A DNA stretch of 64,000 nucleotides, taken from contig OZ024864.1 in NCBI GenBank assembly GCA_964017155.1, positions 35,502,029 through 35,566,028 of the forward strand, given 5' to 3'. The notes beneath the pieces are model-generated. The model made no database searches, had not been told where the DNA came from, and saw only the letters and a program-made list of their open reading frames with translations. Below, in pieces: positions 1 through 48,299 of this stretch. Within the stretch, counting starts at the first letter, position 1, and each line of letters opens with the position of its first letter. The stretch comes from Oasisia sp. SBJ-2009. Taxonomy: Eukaryota; Annelida; Polychaeta; Sabellida; Siboglinidae. Position numbers and translations under genes: made by a program.

Positions 1-123
1 ACATAATCACACTTTTGTCTTTCTGAATACAGACTTATTAAATAGGAATGTCTGCGCTATTCAGGAAAACCTAAGTAGGCATATATACATGTCATAGTCA
101 ATTCTCACTTGCCGATAACTCAC

Positions 124-35466
<35,343 letters not shown>

Positions 35467-35547
35467 CTGGGATAGAAAATGTCACAACGGGTTAATTGAT
35501 CTAATTAACCAATCAAAACGTTACTGTCTCAAGAAGATCTAAATATA

Positions 35548-36024
35548 GGGGAGACCAGGGCTAGTTGTAACACGGGTAAGTTGTAACAGAGGGCTTGCGG
35601 ACAAATCTGCTAATGTAAATTATTCTGCAAGACGAGAGCATGTTCATCAATAGATTTGAGCATGTCGTGTGTAATATCACGTGAATCTGTCGACACGCCA
35701 TAAAATTACGCCATTTTAAAAGAAAAGAGGTACTACCGTATCGGAGTAACTTGTAACACTTTAGGACACCTCATATCACTCATTATGCCACAAATATATA
35801 ATATATAAATGTGGGGACCCATGGGCATAACACAAGATTCGATCGGTAAAGAAACTCACCCTCAAACCTGAAATTTGTCCTGAAGTCCGGGCAATTAGTT
35901 ACATCCTAATTATCTGCGGGAGATATGTGTGGACTATTTGGCATAAAACGGTTTCGATCGGTTAAGAAACCCATCCGCAATCTTGAAATGTGTTGTTTTT
36001 GTTACAACTAGCCCCGGTCTCCCC
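35548..36024. mobile_element. Tc1/mariner-like MITE (477 bp)
   Basis: Terminal inverted repeats of 24 bp with one mismatch begin GGGGAGACC and run into ctagttgtaac. The flanking dinucleotide is TA on both sides (35546-35547, 36025-36026), the Tc1/mariner target duplication. The interior is non-coding and contains more ttgtaac motifs. Confidence 0.85.
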
Positions 36025-36999
36025 TATGTGATTTATGTATAGATATTGAAAATGTTACATAAAACACAAACATTGCTTTTTACCCACATGTGTTACTGTT
36101 AAAAACCTACTTCTTCATGTGACATTCAATTTATGGACCAGTGCTTCGCTTGAACTTGAATTTTACACTCTTATTTCGTACGACACACTTTGTCAGATCA
36201 CAATTGTTTTATTTGTATTGATTCAATGACTATATATTTCACTGGTCTGCATGCTTATCTATATGTACGTGTGCTACATTATCTTAGTTCCCACAATAAT
36301 GGTTGTATTTTGTTAATAGTATACTATTTTTATCTTCTCCGGCACGAGGTCTAAGAAACTTGGACACTGCGACTCATGTATTAAAGGGGGACTGAAGCGG
36401 CCGAACAACCACAGCCCAAACATAAGAACATATAATTTACAGCACTTGTCACTATGATTTGACAAGCACAGCGTCACGGTATATTTTTAATAATTTTTTA
36501 AACTGAGCTACTTTCAACACAGGGCGCTGCCATATTGCCTAGGGCTTCTGAGCGGCGTTTCCGGTTTGATTGCCGCGTTGTTTACAATCGCGGAAGCCGC
36601 GAGTCAATAGGCAACGCAGCATAGCTCTCACAAAAACGGGCCAAACGCATTAAAACAAACATAATTAAACTATTTAATGCACTGTATGGCTAATAGATAT
36701 ATTATGATTGTTAGCAAGCAACTTTCACATACTTCCACGAAAGGATTCCTGCAGAAAAAGCAGGTTAAACATGATGAAGTTGGCGTGTCCGCCGGCGGCA
36801 AGTTCGACAAGAGTCTGCGGTGGTCACTTTCAAACGCCGAATGCAAGCCTAATTGCAAACGTGACGAACACAAAGAGACACTGAACATCAAAACATAAGT
36901 TTCGATCAGAGCAACAGGTCCGTGTTTGATCGATTTGCTTGCAAATAAGTACGCAGCGACGAAGTAAAGTTCGTCGAACTCGATAGGAAAACCGGACAT

Positions 37000-39760
37000 G
37001 ATTTCCTTATTTGGAAGGCGATTCGGCGCGTAGGAAATGACAGCTTGTTGTTACCAAGGCGACTCGGCACTCACGAGTTCAGTCATGTATCGTTACGACG
37101 ACAATTTAGTCCCACGGTTGTATTTCACTGTCTGCATAATACACGAATGTGATCTTAGCGAAGTTTAAATATAATGAGAAATGTGAACATAATAAAGTAC
37201 ATATATGTGTGGATAGTTGTATATCATTTGCAATTTATATAATCCACAGATTTAGTCTAGAACACTCGGTCGTTGACGTTTCTTCGCCGGCAAGCTGTAC
37301 CTAGTCCTAGCAACCAGCGGCATTGTGCCACGGTTGGTAGATAGAGTTAGAGTTCCTACGTCTACGAGTATATATTATATCGACATAAGCAGTCGCCGGT
37401 GGGGGAAATAACCTTTTTCAAAATAATATTTTTTAAATGTCGGCTACATACGTAAGACGTTTTGCAAAACAACACTCGTCAACAACAGTCAATCAGTCAT
37501 GACAGGAATGTATTAAGTATGTAGAATCAGTTAAATATATGTTTATTGAAACGAAACGGCACAAATATTGCCACATCATAGCCCGCAGCCCGCCCCGCAG
37601 TTCGGCCCGCATAATTTTTCATTCAAAAATCAGCCTATAACAGATTGAACAGATAACATGGAATAATTAAAAATAACTAATCCTTATTGAATTTTCTTAA
37701 TTAATTTTATTAACTCAATTTCATTATTTTATTGATTAAAATACTTTTAATTGGGTATATAAATTAATATATGGCTAGTTATATTTTATATTCACCTTGC
37801 TTTTTGTAACCATTTAATTACTTGAAATTCAATCAACCAATTTTTTTCAGTCAGACTGAAATAATTATGTTGGAAGTCACTGTAGTCATTCACCATGACA
37901 ACACTGATCATATAAGTTAAGCTAATATCCACTAAAGGCAAGTTTTTATATAGCTCAGTGTCCAGTCGTTAGGACCAAAGCGCTTTACTACTAACAGGTA
38001 GTCAGTTGTCACCTCTGACCTCTGGACCTTGCTGCAATAAGCAACAACAGGCCTCTTTTGCTGTGGCCTGCCTGTCTTTTGATCTTGGTTTCCATGCCCC
38101 TTGCCCTGTTGTAACCAGCCCTGCTAGATGGCAACTGCTAAGGCCTGCTATTGTGCCAGTGCCTCAGTGGTGGTGCAAAGTGATAAGAAATATTTGCTTG
38201 AGGGAAGGAAATGGCACCCCAGCTTACCACATTGGGTAATTGAATATCCTGCCAGACATTTTCATTACTCATTAATATATTATACATTAAATAGACACCA
38301 GCCATTACGGAACATTTGTGTTAAAACCCCTCAAGAATTGTTTTACTTTTGTTATTAAATACTTATTAATATATTACAGCCAATGTCTTGTAACAAATGT
38401 CATGATAAATACATTGGACATGGTTATCAAGAAATGAAAAGTTTCTGCTAAGAGTCAGCAATGCCAATGTGAGCTCATTCAGGCCTTGCTTAGTAATATT
38501 TACAGAGATTAGCACTGTGGGTACTGGGCAGTAAAACTGGACACCACCAGCCTGCTAATTGCCTTTGTGGATTAGAGAAGGTCTGGCTCAGATAAGCAAG
38601 CCCTTTGTCTAAGCCAGGTATCCCAAATAATTAAGTAGGTCTCCTTGGGAGTTGTTCAAACATCACTCAGCAAGACAGGGCAGTCTGGTGAATGGTGATA
38701 CTGGTGTTAAAGGGAGAACCCAAATCAACTTGGTTGTTAGCTAGGTCTGTCATCATTGCTACGATTGTGTAAAAAAGGCAGTCTATAGCGATCTGTGCCA
38801 CAATGACATTATTTTGCTATCTTATTTCTTCTATTGTCAAAGAATGAAAAGATGTTATGGTGCTCGTGTATGCAAGACCAAACCTTTGTATTAACAAGAC
38901 AGTGTCTGAATAACATTATTTTGTGACCTTATTTCCTGTGACTTTCCTAGGGAAAACTATAATTTTTTTCTGTGATTTCTTTTACTGTTATTTATTGTAT
39001 GTACACCCTAATGAATAACTAAAGCTGGCAGGGCAAAACCACAAAACAGTGACATATTATGAGTGCTTTCAACAGTGTTTTCAACATTTTCTGTTACCAG
39101 AATGCTCACTGGCAATATTTTCAATAAGTTCTTCAATGAATATGAAAATGTCACTTTTTTGTTATATTAGTAACATTATTAAAAATTGTTTTGGTGCTTA
39201 ATTAAGCCAACATACATTGTTTGGTCATTCATGACTGTACTGTTTTAAAACTGTTAATTTCCAAAAATTAATGGCATTGGAGCATGTTCCTATAGGCTAT
39301 TATCTAAGCTATATTATATAACTGAGATTCTCACATGTGGAAAGGTGCCAGATCCTGTTTGTGTCAGCTACACAGGAAATAACCGTATTTATTTTTTGTC
39401 GGATAATCCACCTGGGGTATTGACCTCAGGTGAAACTCATTTCCAGGCCACAACCCTTCCCCTAATGACTAATGTGGAGGCTACAGCCACTACACCACTC
39501 TCTGTGTTGGGAACCCAGGGGAAAATGTCCAGATCACTACCCTCAACCATAAGGGAAAGATTAATCATCTAACTCTGTGGTGACTATGCATCTCAGTCAT
39601 GAAAAATAAATACAACACACAATTTGCAAGACTATAACATTGTGTTCATAATGTAATTATAGAAGTATCACAACAACCATAGGGTCTAAAATCCACACAT
39701 ACAAACCCTTATCACCTTGTAATTACATGATTACACAACTACCACCACTGGCAATGGGGG
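37000..39760. other. Interior of the Kolobok-like element, nothing recognised
   Basis: Mostly AT-rich with no long ORF. The same holds for 40311-41990 and 42320-43900. Confidence 0.4.
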
Positions 39761-39762
39761 AT

Positions 39763-39805
39763 GCCACTGTGGGGGGTGGGGGGGGGGGGTGGGGGTGGAG
39801 GGCTA
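39763..39805 (+). other. G-rich tract with quadruplex potential
   Basis: Runs of 6, 12 and 5 guanines separated by single T or A within 43 bp, inside the Kolobok-like element about 70 bp before the THAP coding start. Confidence 0.7.
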
Positions 39806-39870
39806 GTTCAATCCCCTCTTCCCCATGTGGGCATCTAGCCTGAATACACTGTCCCACTCATTGATTCAAT

Positions 39871-40310
39871 ATGACTGAAGCAGCAGCATCACCTGGGAAA
39901 ATGTCCGACAAGAATGGAGATAAAGAAAAGAAAAAGCATGGAGTGCACTGCATGGCTCCAGGATGTACAAACTGGTACTATAGGTGTAAGGAAAAAACTT
40001 TCCATAGACTTCCAACAAATGAATCGCAACAGAAAAGATGGCTGCAGAAACTGAAGTTGGCGTCTCCCCCATCTGCTAAATCAGCGAGAGTCTGCAGTGA
40101 TCATTTTGTGGATGGCGATTACAAAACAAGACACCTATGATGAACAAGGACACTTGGTAAAAAAAAAACATCATTCTTGGTCAAAGATGCGGTTCCATCT
40201 GTGATCGATTTTTCCGCATACACCCTTGGCTCTACTGATTTCTCATTGGCAAAATCAGCCAAGAAGCAGAAGCTATTGGACACCAGATTGGCGCGAGCAG
40301 CAGCCATGCA
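39871..40310 (+). pseudogene. THAP zinc-finger coding exon of the Kolobok-like element, frameshifted
   Basis: From ATG at 39871 the frame gives a THAP domain. C27-x4-C32, 42 residues, then C75-x2-H78, fits the C2CH zinc signature, and the conserved Trp (RWL) and HRLP blocks are present. THAP domains bind DNA, here presumably the element's ends. A TGA at 40138-40140 stops the frame. Coding potential continues to a donor at 40311 (CAG|GTTAAT) with VKDAVPSVIDFSAY in the same frame, and a different frame reads YDEQGHLVKKK between, so one or two small indels have broken it. Confidence 0.75.
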
Positions 40311-41996
40311 GGTTAATGAAATATTATTGTCATTGTGATTATGGTATCATTGTATTTATTTCTGGTAACATCTGTACATGTGTGCAACTCACAACTTCTA
40401 TAAAATAATGAGTATAACAACAATAAAACATGCTACAGAATCAATCACACTTAATATAATGTCACTATTATGTATGTTAATGTGTCTATCCAATGACACT
40501 ACCCATCATAACACAAGTCAGTTGGAAATATTACTTGGGAACACATTTAGTATTTTAATTTAGGCATATTAAGAGTGTCATCATAAAATATCCGTAGAAT
40601 ATCACTAGTATCCGATATTTAAAAAATCACAGATTAATACATTTATAAATAATCAAAGACGACGGTTTTTATCCCGCAAAACATTATGCACCCAAATGTG
40701 GATCTCACCTTTAAGAATCTGCAGTTTTGCTTTCCAAGTGACAAACAAGCACACCTTTTTTAGTTGGGGGTCAGAATAGTCGCCAGACAGCAGCTAGTAA
40801 TATCACTGATCCCATGATTAAAATTAATAGTTACATGGGTGAAAAACATTTGGAACCTTACATTAGCACATAGCCTGCATTGTTACATGCAAGGGTTGTA
40901 AACATCATTATCAAAGTACAACAGAGGTCTGCTGTTACTAATTGCCATTAACAGCCTAGTGCAAATTAGGCAATAAGATCACAATCTTAGTACTGTCTTG
41001 TGTTTCCCAGCAAGAGTGAAAAGAATGTCTGAATGACTCGGAATACATACATATTAAAATATGCCAGGAAGGTTAGTCGCATAATGGAATCTGCACAGAA
41101 TGCACCATTGAAAAGGCAATGTTCTATTTATTGCATGAATGTTCCCTGGTTGAAACACAACACCCTGGTCAGCCCACTGTCCACTGGTCCCATTGAGATC
41201 AAGTTGACCAGTGATCCTGGCTAGCAGTAGCAGACAAGCCACAAAACAGATACCCAATCCACAAAACTGATATGGGGTTTGAGATGTGATTTCAAGGGAC
41301 CTTCTCAAAAACCAAATCACCAGCATTACTTTTTGTTTTGGAGGCCCTTAGAATGATGCTATAAAATACAGATTTCTTGTGTACAGCAGCTCCACCACAT
41401 GCAACAGCCATGCAAAAGTAGATTTGTTTAACATTTGGGGGAAAATAGTTTGGGGGATCCTGGAGGACCATACAGGGCCTGTGGAATAATTCAATCAAAT
41501 TTAGATTTCTCATGCACAGTTACAATATCCACAGATGCATCTACACAAAATTATATCCTGGACACTTTCCGAAATGCCAATTACAAGTTGATTTATTCTG
41601 TTTTAATTTTTTATGATGTAGGTATTGCAACGAGAAAACAAAAGATGACAAAACAATATTATTTATATGTATATCACAGAAGATACATACCATCTTACAT
41701 ATGTATCATTCTTTCAGATGGAGGATTCACAAATACATAGCACAACTTTCAAAGGATTCAGTGCACCATATGACATTGTCCCTCATGGCAGTATGGATGT
41801 CACATTGCAATGCCATTAACTCGTAGTGTCAAACTCAAACAGAGCCAGTGATTATGTCGCCAATGGGATACTTTATTGATGCAGTAATTAATATAAATGA
41901 TATTGTTGTTCCATTGAATATTCATCATGACCATGGGTATGCGAAGTTGTTGTCGCAGTCCTGCATTCCTTCTTCGACCATGGCAGTCCTATCAAT

Positions 41997-42170
41997 GTGG
42001 ATGACACTTCGGATGTCCCAGTGTCACTGTCGCCATCTTCAGATCATTCTGTCTGCAACAGTCAGAAGGAAAAGACTGAAGAGAGTTATGCAGAATATGT
42101 CGTAGGGGGTGACAGCGATATCACTGATGATGAATCAAGCAGTTCTGACACTAATGAGAAACAGAGAAAG
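41997..42170 (+). other. Acidic low-complexity coding-like segment
   Basis: Reads VVGGDSDITDDESSSSDTNE in an open frame inside the Kolobok-like element. It could be a linker exon of its protein; no splice sites were fixed. Confidence 0.3.
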
Positions 42171-44242
42171 TGTTGTTGTTTACAAGAAACAAATAATTTC
42201 CCTTTTTTGCACCTGCAAAACACCCTGACTGGCATAACATGTCTGCTGCCGCTTGGAAGCATCCCATTGAACATGTGCAGTCATGATATGCAGCTAACCG
42301 ATACATTCTGACAATTGATTTATAGTAATAGTAAACAATCATTATCTTATAATTAATTAGTAAATGGCAAAACTGTGTAATTCATCAAAATCACATTGCA
42401 AAGTCAACGCTTTGGTTGATTTGTTTATGAAATACTGTAATAAAATGCTCACAGCATTTCACAAACAAACGATTGTTATGTAATTTTGTTACAGTATTTT
42501 GCAAACACATGAATTTTATGATTGTAAGACTACATATGTCATGACGTACACACCCGCACATATCCAATACATTGAATACAATACATTAATACTTCACTTC
42601 AATATTGCACATTGAATTGAATTCCTTATTACAAATCTATTTATTATTCAGACTATTATAAATTGCACAGCGGCACACATATCCAAATGACATTATTTTA
42701 CATAAATTTAACAAATTGTATTAGCACTTTTAAATTGGAAATTAAATAATTATATATTAAAAGGATGCACACATCATCATGATCATGTAACATCTGGTAA
42801 AAAACAAAAAGTAAGTTTGTAACAAAGATTTACATTACGAATTTGAAGATAGATTTTTTTAAATTTAATATGTGTAGCCATACAAGTATAATTGCTCTAT
42901 TTAGGTTTGAATTGTTAAATTATTTTTCGATACATGTTGAACTACGTATTAGTAAGTACTTACCTACTAGCTATATTGGTCGAACGAACGAGTCTCCAGG
43001 CAAATCGCACATCGACAGCAGTCCGATACTCCCAACATCGACAGTTTTCGTGGTTAGTCATGACTCATGCAGGCATCTGTCAGCACGGTCGGGCAAGCCA
43101 TCTCTCAACAACATGTCCGTCGACATTGGGACGCAGTATTCACACAAACATCATAATTATTCACACTGTTCAGACTTCAGCACCGTTGATCCCAAAGTCC
43201 AAGATCATCGATTCCATAAAAATGGCGAACCTCTGAGACTGAGTCTCTCGCCGTCTCGGCGGGCCGGGTTTAACGCCTCGTACCTCGGCTCGCACGCTGG
43301 TTGAAGCACGTGTGTCAACCTCTCACTTATGCTACAGATGCTTCCTCTGTCGGATCCATTTCTACTGTGATTTATCCAAGATCACTAGCAACTAGCGTTT
43401 CCTCTGACTGTAATGCAAAACACTTCCGACATATTTGTCAACAAAAGTAAAAAATAGTCCCGGTTGACCTGCCGTTCGGTAGCCCCGCCCCTTGAAGTCT
43501 GTCAATTCTGCTGTCGGGAATAAGGAATATTTTCATTGGTTAAAAATCGTTGACATTTAATTCCACCTTTTTATTTCGAATGCAAATAAATATTATTTGT
43601 TGACACATAGGACCCCTTTCGTGTATAATAAGGTACCATATCTTTGTTTTTGCGCAGAAATGTCTAATAACGAAGAAAACCGAAAAAAACCAAAATTTTG
43701 CATGGGCTAGATAGGAGGTAATCAAACCACTCGGTTTGGAATAAAGATGGCGATACGCAGTGTTCAATGTCGACGATTTAGGCACTGAAAAAATATTTTT
43801 TTCCAGTTTGTCTGATAAGTGAATATGCTTCTGTCACCATTAATGTATACTTATATAGTGTACATTTAGGTATATGAAATGTTATAGTTGTGTTTCACTT
43901 CCCCTTTAAGGTAGCCACATGTAAATACACGAGTCAGTTTCTTAAAGAATACACGAGGGTTCAAGGACGTACTTTGCTGTGCACCGCATCCTGGGATAGA
44001 ACATGTCACAACTGGTTAATTTATCATATTACGATATAGTCTGCCCTATGGAGCCGTATACAATCAGTACTTAACTTATATTTAACTTGTGATTTGAGCA
44101 ATGTCTACATATAGTTTTGAAATTCTCCTAGAGAGAATTTCAAAAACCGGGTATAACATGGAGACGGCCATTTGTTTCAAAACGGCTGAAAAGAAAAATG
44201 TCCCTGTATCTTAATAAATGTGTCATATAATTGTGGCAGGCA

Positions 44243-44415
<173 letters not shown>

Positions 44416-44728
44416 ATATTATGGGGCAATGATTTCATATAGACAGCATTTGGACTCCTCCGACATTCACTTCCGCCATTTTTACAGATGGCAGTCGTCG
44501 ATACAAATGTCGTCCTATTTCTAACAGTACATCACACAGAGCAATGGTTTACATCATTGGATAGCTTTGTGAATAGCGATGTGAAAGGTGGTATGATTGA
44601 CCTTCAACAACATAACGCATTTTGCCATTGTTTTAAATGGCGCCTGTCAATGCGTATGAGGTACCACAATAACTTTTCCGACAGAGGGCGCTCTAACGCA
44701 ACTAGGGTACATCCCAGCGGGCACACGA

Positions 44729-46390
44729 AGTCGGATCGACGTAGAATATTGGTTGTATTTACGTCGCGACATCGGTCAACGTATATACAACGTCGGATTG
44801 TCGACGTTGTAATGACGTCGAAACTTGATGTCGTTACGACGTTGATATGACGTCAACAGCCAAATCCGACGTCTTTACAACGTCGGATCATCGACGTTGT
44901 TTGAACGTCGAAACACGACGTCTTTAATATGATGTCTACAACCAAACCAGACGTCTATACAACGTCGGGTTATCGACGTTGTATAGACTTCGAAACCCGA
45001 CGTCGTCACGTCGTTGATATGACGTCGACAACCAATTCCGACGTCTTTACTACGTCGGGTCATCGACGTTGTTTGAACATCGAAACACGACGTCTTTGTC
45101 ATGATGTCTACAACCAAATCAGACGTCTATACAACGTCGGGTTATCGACGTTGTATAGACGTCGAAACCCAACGTCGTCACGTCGTTGATATGACATCGA
45201 CAACCAATTCCGACGTCTTTACTACGTCGGGTCATCGACGTTGTTTGAACGTCGAAACACGACGTCTTTGATATGATGTCTACAACCAAATCAGACGTCT
45301 ATATAACGTCGGGTTATCGACGTTGAATAGACGTCGAAACACGACGTCGTCACGTCGTTGATATGACGTCGACAACCAATTCCGACGTCTTTACTACGTC
45401 GGGTCATCGACGTTGTTTGAACGTCGAAACACGACGTCTTTGATATGATTTCTACAACCAAATCAGACGTCTATGTAACGTCGGGTTATCGACGTTGTAT
45501 AGACGTCGAAACCCGACGTCGTCACGTCGTTGATATGACGTCGACAACCAATTCCGACGTCTTTACTACGTCGGGTCATCGACGTTGTTTGAACGTCGAA
45601 ACACGACGTCTTTGATATGATGTCTACAACCAAATCAAACGTCTATACAACGTCGGGTTATCGACGTTGTTTAACGGTCGAAACCCGACGTCGTCACGTC
45701 GTTGATATGACTGTGACAACCAATTCCGACGTCTTTACTACGTCGGGTAATCGACGTTGCATAGACGTCGAAACCCGACGTCGTCACGTCGTTGATATAA
45801 CGTCGACAACCAATTTCGACGTCTTTAATACGTCGGGTCATCGACGTTGTATAGACGTCTAAATGCGACGTCGTCACGACGTTGATATAACGTCGACAAC
45901 CAAACCCGCTGTCTTTACAACGTCGGGTTATCGCCGTTGCATAGGCGTCGAAACACGATGTTGTCACGACGTTGATTTGACGTCGACAACCAAAACAGAC
46001 GTCTTTACAATGTCGAGTCATCGATGTTGTATAGACGTCAAAATGCGACGTCGTCGCGACGTTGAAGTGACGTCGACACCAAATCCGAAGTCTTTATAAC
46101 GTCGGATTATCGACGTTGCATAGATGCAGAAAGTTGACGTCGTCAAAACGTTGGTATGACGTCGACAACCACATCAGACCTCTTGACAACGTTGGGTTAT
46201 TGACGTTCGCATTACAACGTCTTGTCATCGACGTTGTATATACGTCGAAACGTGTTGAGTCTTTGAGGTTAAGACGATGTATAGACGGCGAAACGCCACG
46301 TTGTCACGACGTTAATGTGCAACGAAATCGACGTTTTATACATGTCGAAACGCGATGTTGTCTGAACTTTGAAATCACGTCAACAAACAA
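44729..46390. repeat. Left subterminal satellite, 172-bp period (2 x 86)
   Basis: acgtctttac recurs at 45041, 45213, 45385, 45557 and 45729, exactly 172 bp apart. Each unit is built of two related halves full of gacgtc and cgacgtt. The array decays towards 46390. Confidence 0.95.
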
Positions 46391-46441
46391 ATGTGATACG
46401 TGCACACTTGTGACTGCTTTTTCCCCAATGCTATGTATGTA

Positions 46442-46690
46442 TATTATATTATGCTATGCTATGCTATGCTATGCTATGCTATGCTATGCTATGCTATGCT
46501 ATGCTATGCTATGCTATGCTATGCTATGCTATGCTATGCTATGCTATACTATACTATATTATATTATATTATATTATATTATATTATATTATATTATATT
46601 AATGTATGTATGTATGTATGTATGTATGTACGCACGCACGCGCGCGCGCACGCACGTACGTACGTGTGTATGCATGCATGCATGTATATA
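46442..46690. repeat. Compound microsatellite (ATGCT, ATATT, GTAT, ACGC, GTAC, GCAT)
   Basis: About 20 ATGCT units grade into ATATT units, then tetranucleotides GTAT, short CG-alternating DNA (acgcacgcgcgcgcg) and GCAT. Confidence 0.95.
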
Positions 46691-46779
46691 AATAATGTAA
46701 AATAATGCAAATAAATAAGTGTATTGATAATAGTAATAAGTAAATAATAATAATTATTTTAGTAAAACAAATAATAATC

Positions 46780-48040
46780 TTCATGGCGAATTACACTAAT
46801 ATGCAATACGAAAGAAATGTGTCGTCAGTAGACGTTTGAAGCTGGTTAAATTGTCACAAGTCTTAATAACCGTTGGTAAATTGTTCCATCGGAACGCAAC
46901 AGCGCCAGCGAACGAGCCATGTGCAGCTTTGGTATGGCTTCTAACAACGATATTGTTCGCAGAGCGCAATGTTCTTGTCGGTTGATTCGGGCACACGAGT
47001 TCACACAAATACACTGGTGCGCCGTTGTGCATGGCTTTGTAAGTGAGTACAAGTGGCTTGAAATAAACTCTGCACACAATGTGCAGCCAGTGGAGTTCGC
47101 GTAACAAGGGTGTGACACTGACGCTACGCGGGCTACACATATTCAACCTGGCAGCCGTGTTATGTAATCGCTGTAGACAGGCGATGTTACATGTATACAC
47201 CACGTGCCATATAAGAGACCGTTATACTAATCAAGCTGTGATGTGATAATGGCATAGACAACGCGTTCATTTGTCGGTCTGGGATGAAAACGGCTAATTT
47301 GATTAATGTAGCACAAATAGAAAGAGCAAGCAGTGCTAGTTTGCGACACATGCTTATTCATGTCAAGTATAGGTGCCTATCGATGCAAACACCGATACAC
47401 AGAACACACCGCGAAACCGTAATTGTAACCATACCAACGCTGATCACAGACAGCGTCATTGTCCTTAGCGCGACCACTTTCTCAATTACTTAGGATAATT
47501 GTGCGAGGCTACTCACAGGTCGGCAAATGCTCAGGGTGTCTACGTCCAGTGATGGTTACTTTAATAGTGGTCGGACAATTGCATGCTTCAACGATTTCGG
47601 GATCACTTCCTCGTCCAGAGAAGCATTTTTGATCCGTGTGATGGCAGGCACAATACCGGTGATGTTGTCATGCAGTTAGCTGATTTGCAGGAAGAGGATC
47701 CAACACGCACGTTTTGTTAGTAGCACTACAAATCGCTGTGGGAGGATCTTATTTAGTAGTGTACGTGTTCCGATACACTACGGCAACTCCGCAACTCCGC
47801 AACCACGACCACAGGGACGTGCCACATAGTGGAATGTGTAGCCGGGAGGCAAACGTTCAGCCATGATTGTTCGTCTCCGGTTTGTTTTAGCCACGTCTCG
47901 GTGATTGCTAAACTATCCCAATCGTGCTGTATGGCCGGGCCTGAAGGCGCGAACATATCCATCGTCGTATCGGCGAACGAGATTGATTCAGTGAGCATAA
48001 ACAAAGGACTTCTAAGTAGTTTCGATAAGGAAAACAAACT
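46780..48040 (-). pseudogene. L2-like LINE relic nested in the CMC-like transposon
   Basis: Three minus-strand parts in ORF2 order: endonuclease piece 48037-47753 (DSLAITETWLKQTGDEQSWL), RT start about 47700-47490 (ITRIKNASLDEEVIPKSLKH then AIVRPLLK, stop, ICRPVS), and C-terminus 47203-46796 (LQRLHNTAARLNM, ELHWLHIVCRVYFKPLVLTY, final FRIAY). The RT core between is deleted, and an AAA-to-TAA type stop is visible. Confidence 0.8.
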
Positions 48041-48089
48041 TCTCTTTTACGGGTACACGCGTGTAATGAGGCTTCTCTTGTCGTCACGG

Positions 48090-48298
<209 letters not shown>

Positions 48299-48299
48299 G

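Larger units (their letters stand above)
36385..43905. mobile_element. Kolobok-like DNA transposon (7.5 kb, TTAA target site)
   Basis: Both ends are flanked by TTAA (36381-36384, 43906-43909). The inverted ends are AGGGGGACTGAAGC and AGGGGAAGTGAAAC. TTAA plus AGGRR-type ends matches the Kolobok/T2 group, and a THAP zinc finger inside (39871) fits, because Kolobok elements are reported to encode THAP domains. The insertion interrupts a copy of the pre-LRR exon. The catalytic part of the transposase was not recognised, so the copy may be decayed or built of many exons. Confidence 0.7.
36336..43990 (-). pseudogene. Second copy of the pre-LRR exon, truncated and split by a transposon
   Basis: 43990-43910 encodes a match to the start of exon 35241-35466 (STSLNPRVFFKKLTRVF versus STSLEPRVFIAKLTRVF), with the same acceptor context. 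36381-36336 continues it (HESQCPSFLDLVPEKI). Homology then stops, so the LRR-leading end and donor are missing. The 7.5-kb Kolobok-like element lies exactly between the two pieces. Confidence 0.75.

Noticed and set aside
36670..36999. 109-codon minus-strand ORF near the Kolobok left end
   Set aside because: Well-formed start but no domain or splice partner; could be a first exon of the element's gene, not supportable.
42843..43304. 153-codon plus-strand ORF near the Kolobok right end
   Set aside because: No recognisable domain; a minus-strand donor (TAG|GTAAGT near 42960) also exists, so strand is ambiguous.
44488..46099. ORFs rich in MSTTKSDVYTTSG / RRCIDVETRRR
   Set aside because: Translations of the 172-bp satellite of the CMC-like element.
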